From the NCBI GenBank assembly GCA_013203545.1, contig JABMQA010001043.1:1-6573 (forward strand): 6,573 nucleotides of DNA. The letters run 5' to 3'. Source of the DNA: Bacteroidota bacterium (GTDB taxonomy: Bacteria; Bacteroidota; Bacteroidia; Bacteroidales; 4484-276). Positions within the stretch are counted from its first letter, which is position 1, and each line of letters begins with the position of its first letter. A model generated the notes under the pieces. That model had not been told where the DNA came from, ran no database searches, and saw nothing but the letters and a program-made list of their open reading frames with translations. Of the stretch, positions 1 to 3,700 are shown piece by piece. The position numbers were made by a program, and so were the translations under genes.

Positions 1-318
1 GAAAATGGGATATCGGCGATTATAGGATTTGGTGTGGGTGTACAGACGCACGGCCGTGCGTCTCTACCCACACTAAATAAAATTTCCATTTACCCCAACC
101 CGACAACCGGCAGGTTTTCGATTATAGGGATTGATAAAAATGCCCAAATTGAAATTTTGAATATGCAGGGGCGGCTGGTGCTGGGTACAGACGCACGGCC
201 GTGCATCTATACAGCACCGGGTGTTTCAAAAAACCTTTCTGGCAAACCGCCCGGCATTTACATGGTACGGGTAATCACGAATGGACAAACCATTTACAAA
301 AAGCTAATTCTGCACTAA
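1..318 (+). CDS. 3' end of a T9SS-secreted protein with C-terminal sorting domain (5' truncated)
   Basis: The frame is open from base 1 to the TAA at 316-318, so the gene begins upstream and only its last 105 codons are seen. The final ~80 residues match the Bacteroidota type A T9SS C-terminal sorting domain: a KISIYPNPTTGRFSI start (the classic YPNP motif), an IEILNMQGRLV strand, then the GIYMVRV block and the closing basic KKLILH. In the known family this domain takes the precursor through the outer-membrane T9SS translocon and is then cleaved, releasing the protein or anchoring it to surface lipopolysaccharide. The function of the exported body cannot be told. Two palindromic DNA elements lie inside this coding stretch, giving VQTHGRASLP just before the domain and GTDARPCIYT in the loop after GRLV. 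The loop is longer than usual but the conserved strands are intact. A GTG at 34 is not a credible start, because the frame continues upstream. Confidence 0.9.
   Translation, partial: ENGISAIIGFGVGVQTHGRASLPTLNKISIYPNPTTGRFSIIGIDKNAQIEILNMQGRLVLGTDARPCIYTAPGVSKNLSGKPPGIYMVRVITNGQTIYKKLILH
32..73. repeat. Palindromic element, copy 1 (core 40-67, outer stem 32-39/66-73)
   Basis: Bases 44-63 form a perfect 20-bp palindrome, AGACGCACGGCCGTGCGTCT. It is flanked by GTAC on the left and CTAC on the right, giving a 28-bp core with one mismatched pair (43/64). Beyond the core, GTGTGGGT (32-39) is complementary to ACCCACAC (66-73), so the inverted repeat extends to 42 bases with a two-base bulge (40-41). 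It lies in the coding sequence of the T9SS protein, in the linker before the sorting domain. No transposase is nearby. It looks like a dispersed REP-like or miniature palindromic element; from memory, GTAGAGACG-type palindromes are scattered in Bacteroidota and some cyanobacteria, but this was not checked. Confidence 0.8.
177..218. repeat. Palindromic element, copy 2 (core 185-212, outer stem 177-183/212-218)
   Basis: Bases 185-212 repeat the 28-bp core of copy 1 with three differences, at 205 (G to A), 209 (C to A) and 210 intact in the TAC end; the central GACGCACGGCCGTGC is identical. GGTGCTG (177-183) is complementary to CAGCACC (212-218), again giving a 42-base inverted repeat with a two-base bulge on the left (184-185). 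It is read in a different codon phase from copy 1 (GTDARPCIYT against VQTHGRASLP). It falls in the loop between the GRLV strand and the GKPPGIY block of the sorting domain, where extra residues should be tolerated. Confidence 0.75.
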
Positions 319-400
319 TTTTCGAAAAGTTTGACGTACATACAGTTGTTTTGTGGCACGTACAGTCATTTTACCTGCAAACGGGGGTATATTTGCTTTT
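319..400. other. Intergenic spacer without a clear terminator
   Basis: This 82-base spacer separates the sorting-domain gene from the acylphosphatase-like gene. It holds a loop-free 10-bp palindrome, TTTTCGAAAA (319-328), and two similar ACGTACA-containing stretches (334-340 and 358-364), but no strong stem followed by a T-tract. GCAAA (377-381) can pair with TTTGC (392-396) ahead of TTTT, but a five-base stem with a ten-base loop is too weak to call a terminator. Confidence 0.5.
388..395 (+). promoter_or_regulatory. Possible Bacteroidota -7 promoter motif (TATATTTG)
   Basis: TATATTTG fits the TAnnTTTG consensus of the -7 element used by the primary sigma factor of Bacteroidota. It lies six bases upstream of the ATG at 401, so transcription would begin about at that codon. 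No TTTG -33 element sits at the expected spacing, and an eight-base AT-rich match is easily found by chance. It is recorded as a weak possibility only. Confidence 0.2.
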
Positions 401-448
401 ATGATTTGCCAATAAATAAAGATCAGTGGAAAGGTTTATAAAACCGGC
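401..448 (+). other. Upstream in-frame extension of the acylphosphatase-like gene, interrupted by TAA
   Basis: In the same frame as the gene that follows, the codons read Met-Ile-Cys-Gln, then TAA at 413-415, then IKISGKVYKTG directly into MRYF at 449. The IKISGKVYKTG segment matches the conserved first beta strand and phosphate-binding loop of acylphosphatases (family pattern roughly hxVxGxVQGVxFR), so the bases from 416 to 448 are, or recently were, protein-coding. No ATG, GTG or TTG lies between the TAA and 449. Possible explanations are start-codon loss (ATA at 416 in place of ATG), a nonsense change at codon 5 of a gene starting at 401, non-canonical ATA initiation, or a sequencing error. 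Confidence 0.65.
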
Positions 449-685
449 ATGCGCTATTTCCTGAAACAACAGGCTTCACGATTAAAAATTAATGGGTCAG
501 TGTTTTATCTGGAAGACAACTCTGTTGTTGTAATGGCTATCGGTAAACAACCGGGGATGGATGAATTCATCACAATTTACCACCAGGGGAACAGGGATTC
601 GATCATTAAAAATGTACGTGTAAAGCAAATCCCTTTACTCGATACGGCTTCCTTTGAAGTGGTGGATGTTGTTCATAGACCGTAA
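449..685 (+). CDS. Acylphosphatase-like small protein, probably degenerate or mis-started
   Basis: The 78 residues from the ATG at 449 to the TAA at 683-685 follow the acylphosphatase pattern: MRYFLKQQASRLKINGSVF corresponds to the family's FRYFxxxxAxxLGLxGWV, then the EDNSVVVMAIGKQ strand, the MDEFITIYHQGN helix, and the closing IKNVRVKQI and FEVV strands. Acylphosphatases hydrolyse the carboxyl-phosphate bond of acyl phosphates and are usually ~90 cytosolic residues. Starting at 449 removes the first strand and phosphate loop, which are encoded in frame just upstream (416-448), so this start is only the first standard codon and not necessarily the true one. The catalytic Arg is present (Arg2 here), but the position of the catalytic Asn (GWVRN in typical members) reads GSVFY, with Tyr20 here. 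The loop Gln-Gly is also changed to Tyr-Lys. It may be a pseudogene, or a Bacteroidota subfamily with another role. Neighbouring genes give no functional link. Confidence 0.65.
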   Translation: MRYFLKQQASRLKINGSVFYLEDNSVVVMAIGKQPGMDEFITIYHQGNRDSIIKNVRVKQIPLLDTASFEVVDVVHRP

Positions 686-771
686 ATAAAACAGGTACTC
701 ATTACAAATAATAAGAAACATTGAAAAACATGGTGTCCGGGTAATATTAATCACATAAAAAAACCAGAATA
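686..771. other. Intergenic spacer before the giant surface protein
   Basis: This is 86 bases of AT-rich DNA. The frame of the next gene contains TAA at 742-744 and 748-750, which bounds its possible start. No hairpin terminator and no TAnnTTTG promoter motif was found. The last 20 bases before the ATG are A-rich (AAAAAAACCAGAATA) with no Shine-Dalgarno sequence, which is usual for Bacteroidota. Confidence 0.5.
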
Positions 772-3700
772 ATGAAAAAGAAACTGCTTACTTTTATGTT
801 CGTATCCTTTACTATGTTTTATTGGCTTCCGATTCAATCACAAAATTTCTACCTTGTCACTGAAAACTTTAATTCTATTGATGATGGAAATAGTTCCGCT
901 CCCGCATTTGCGGATATTGATGGGGACGGTTTGATGGACATGGTGGTAGGAGTATTAAACGGGTCCCTTCATCATTATGAACAAGATGCTGTCAACTCAT
1001 CAAATTTTATATCGGTGGCTTCAGGTATCAATTCCATTGACGTAGGTGCTTATGCCACTCCGGCCTTTTGCGACCTTGACGGTGATGCCCTTTTGGATTT
1101 ACTGATAGGGGAAGAGAATGGAAACATCAACCACTACGAGCAAAACGCCTTCAACTCCTACAATTTTGACCATATATCAAATAGTTTCAATTCGATTGAT
1201 GTGGGAATGTGGTCAGTCCCAACCATTAACGATATTAATGGGGATGGATTACTCGATATGCTGATCGGGAAATATATAGGAGAAATCCATCATTATGTTC
1301 AGGATGCTGCCAATTCGGTTTCTTTTTCTTTGGTTACAACAGCTTTCAATTCTATTGATGTGGGAACACATTCAGCACCAGCTCTTGTAGATCTTTATGG
1401 GAATGGTATCATGGATTTGATTATAGGGGAAGAAGATGGAAGTTTAAATCACTATATACAAAATTCCCTTAATTCTATGGCTTTTTCTTTAAACATTGAA
1501 AACTTCAATTTCATTGATGTGGGAATGGAATCAAAACCGGCTTTTACCGACATTAATGGAAATGGTTTCCTTGACCTGTTTATAGGTGAATACCAGGGCA
1601 ATCTCAATCATTGGAGATCATTTTTTTTCACAATTAATATGGCCTGTGTAGTTACAACAGATCCACCCCAAATCAACACAACTTCTACTATACTTGGAGG
1701 CAATGTTACAGACGGCAACTCACATCTGATTACAAAAAGAGGGGTTTGCTATAGTCAGGTCAATACAAGCCCTACATTGGCAGACATGCAGGAATCCATG
1801 GGGAGTGGATTAGGGGTGTTTTCAGGAACTGTTACAGGTTTAAACCCGGGAACAACATATTTTCGTGCATTTTGCTGTAGCTCACTCGGAACATTTTATG
1901 GAGAAGTACAGACATTTACGGCATATCCTATTCCGGAAATTGCATTATTGAATTCCTTTAATTTTACCATGATCACTAATGATTTTATTGGAGATTATAC
2001 ACAGTGGTGGCCTCCTGTCCCTGAATTTATTGATCTTGATGGTGATAGCCTTTTGGATTTATTAATTGGAAACAAAAGAGGTGTCCTGGAACACTACAAA
2101 CAGGATTGTCCGAATTCCACCTCCTTTTCTTATGTAACCAATTATTTCAGTTCAATTGACGTAGGTTTCAAATCATCACCAGAATTCACAGACATTGATG
2201 GTGATGGCCTTTTGGATTTATTAATTGGTGAACAAGACGGAAACCTGAACCATTATGAACAGGATGGCCTCAACTCCACGTCCTTTTATTATGTGACAGA
2301 TAATTTTAATTCCATTAATGTAGGTGAAAACTCATCACCAACATTCACGGATATTGATAGTGATGGCCTTTTGGATTTAATAATTGGTGAGCAAAACGGA
2401 AACCTGAACCATTATGAACAGGATGCCATTAATTCCACCTCCTTTTCTTATGTAACAGATAATTTTAATTCTATTGATATTGGTACCGCTTCATCACCGG
2501 TTTTTCAAGATAGTGATGGTCATTTGGAATTAATTATTGGGGAATCAGGTGGCAGACTATATCATTACGAACAGGATGCCATCAATTCCAATTCTTTTTC
2601 TTATGTGACAAATAATTTTAGTTCAATTGATGTTGGATATCATTCACAACCTGACTTTGCCGACATTGACGGTGATCACCTTTTAGATTTAATTGTTGGA
2701 GATGATAATGGTCTCTTGAATCATTATGAAGAAATGGATTTGGCTTCCATTTCTATTGGAGAAATAACAATAGGTGTAATCTCAGAACCAAAGCGTTATT
2801 GTATAAGTGCCAACAACCTGTTGGATGATTTACATATTGAATGTACTGCAGGATTTAGAATTTCACTTTCGGAAGAAACAGGATTTTCGCAAAACCTCTG
2901 GTTAACTCCTTTAGGCGGAATGATATTAGATACGGTATTTGTTAGGTTTGAACCCGATTCGGTAAAATTGTATGAAGGAAATATTATTCACACTTCCTTT
3001 TTGGCAACAAGCAAATATATTCAGATAAGCGGAACGGGTGTAGAAACAAACAACTTCCCGGGTACTGCACTCGAATTTGATGGCTCTGATGATTACGTAC
3101 TCCTCACCTCAACGCCGGAATTAAGGCCGTCAAATAATTTCACTATAGAAGCCTGGATAAAACCAAATGACATAATTAATAACCAGATTATTTTTATGCA
3201 TGATGAAAATGGTGGCGGAAATGATGGTTATGCCTTGTCAATTCAGGATGAACATGCCTGTTTTTTCGCCAACAATGGATATGCTCAGGTAATTATTTCT
3301 GACGAGGCAGTTGTTGCCAATAACTGGAATCATATTGCAGGTGTATACGACAACAGCGTTTTGAAAATATACGTAAATGGTGTGGAAAAATCCCTGGTTG
3401 GAACCGGAGATGTGGTATACAGCCTTCAGACCTCTGTAAATATTGGCAGGAGGGGAGGCACATATCATCCCAATACATTGTTTTATAACGGGAAAATGGA
3501 TGAAATACGATTCTGGAATGTCGCACGCAATTCAGTTCAAATCCGTGAAAGTATGTATCTCCCTGTATCTGGACATAATAATGGGATAATATGCTACTGG
3601 CAGTTTAATGACGGAAAAGGAACAGTTTTAAAAGATGTTATATCCGGATATGATGGTGATTTAATAAATATGGATGATGCTGACTGGGTAGAATCCACCA

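Noticed and set aside
32..218. Paired palindromes considered as ends of an insertion sequence or a composite element
   Set aside because: Only ~100 bases lie between them, and these encode ordinary sorting-domain sequence, with no transposase or target-site duplication seen.
377..400. GCAAA/TTTGC inverted repeat followed by TTTT, terminator-like
   Set aside because: The stem is only five bases with a ten-base loop and overlaps the region immediately before the ATG at 401; too weak to call.
201..404. Forward open frame of 67 codons overlapping the sorting-domain gene
   Set aside because: It is the shifted frame of the T9SS sorting-domain sequence, starts inside the palindrome and has no family-like pattern.
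413..415. TAA in the acylphosphatase-like frame considered as programmed readthrough or recoding
   Set aside because: No recoding hairpin or other signal is visible, and TAA is not a known selenocysteine or pyrrolysine codon in bacteria. Start-codon loss or a nonsense mutation is simpler.
721..750. TTGAAA and TATTAA with 18-bp spacing, resembling a sigma-70 -35/-10 promoter
   Set aside because: Bacteroidota primary sigma factors use a different consensus (TTTG and TAnnTTTG), and the sequence is AT-rich enough for this to arise by chance.
868..2727. Regularly spaced repeats at 159 bp, considered as a CRISPR-like or non-coding satellite array
   Set aside because: The period is exactly 53 codons, the frame is open throughout and the repeat gives a conserved FG-GAP-like protein unit, so it is a protein repeat.
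3238..3526. Overlapping reverse-strand open frames of 76-77 codons
   Set aside because: They lie opposite the LamG 1 coding sequence and have no recognisable protein pattern. Similar reverse frames at 3594-3812 and 4641-4898 mirror each other only because modules A1 and A2 are duplicated on the other strand.
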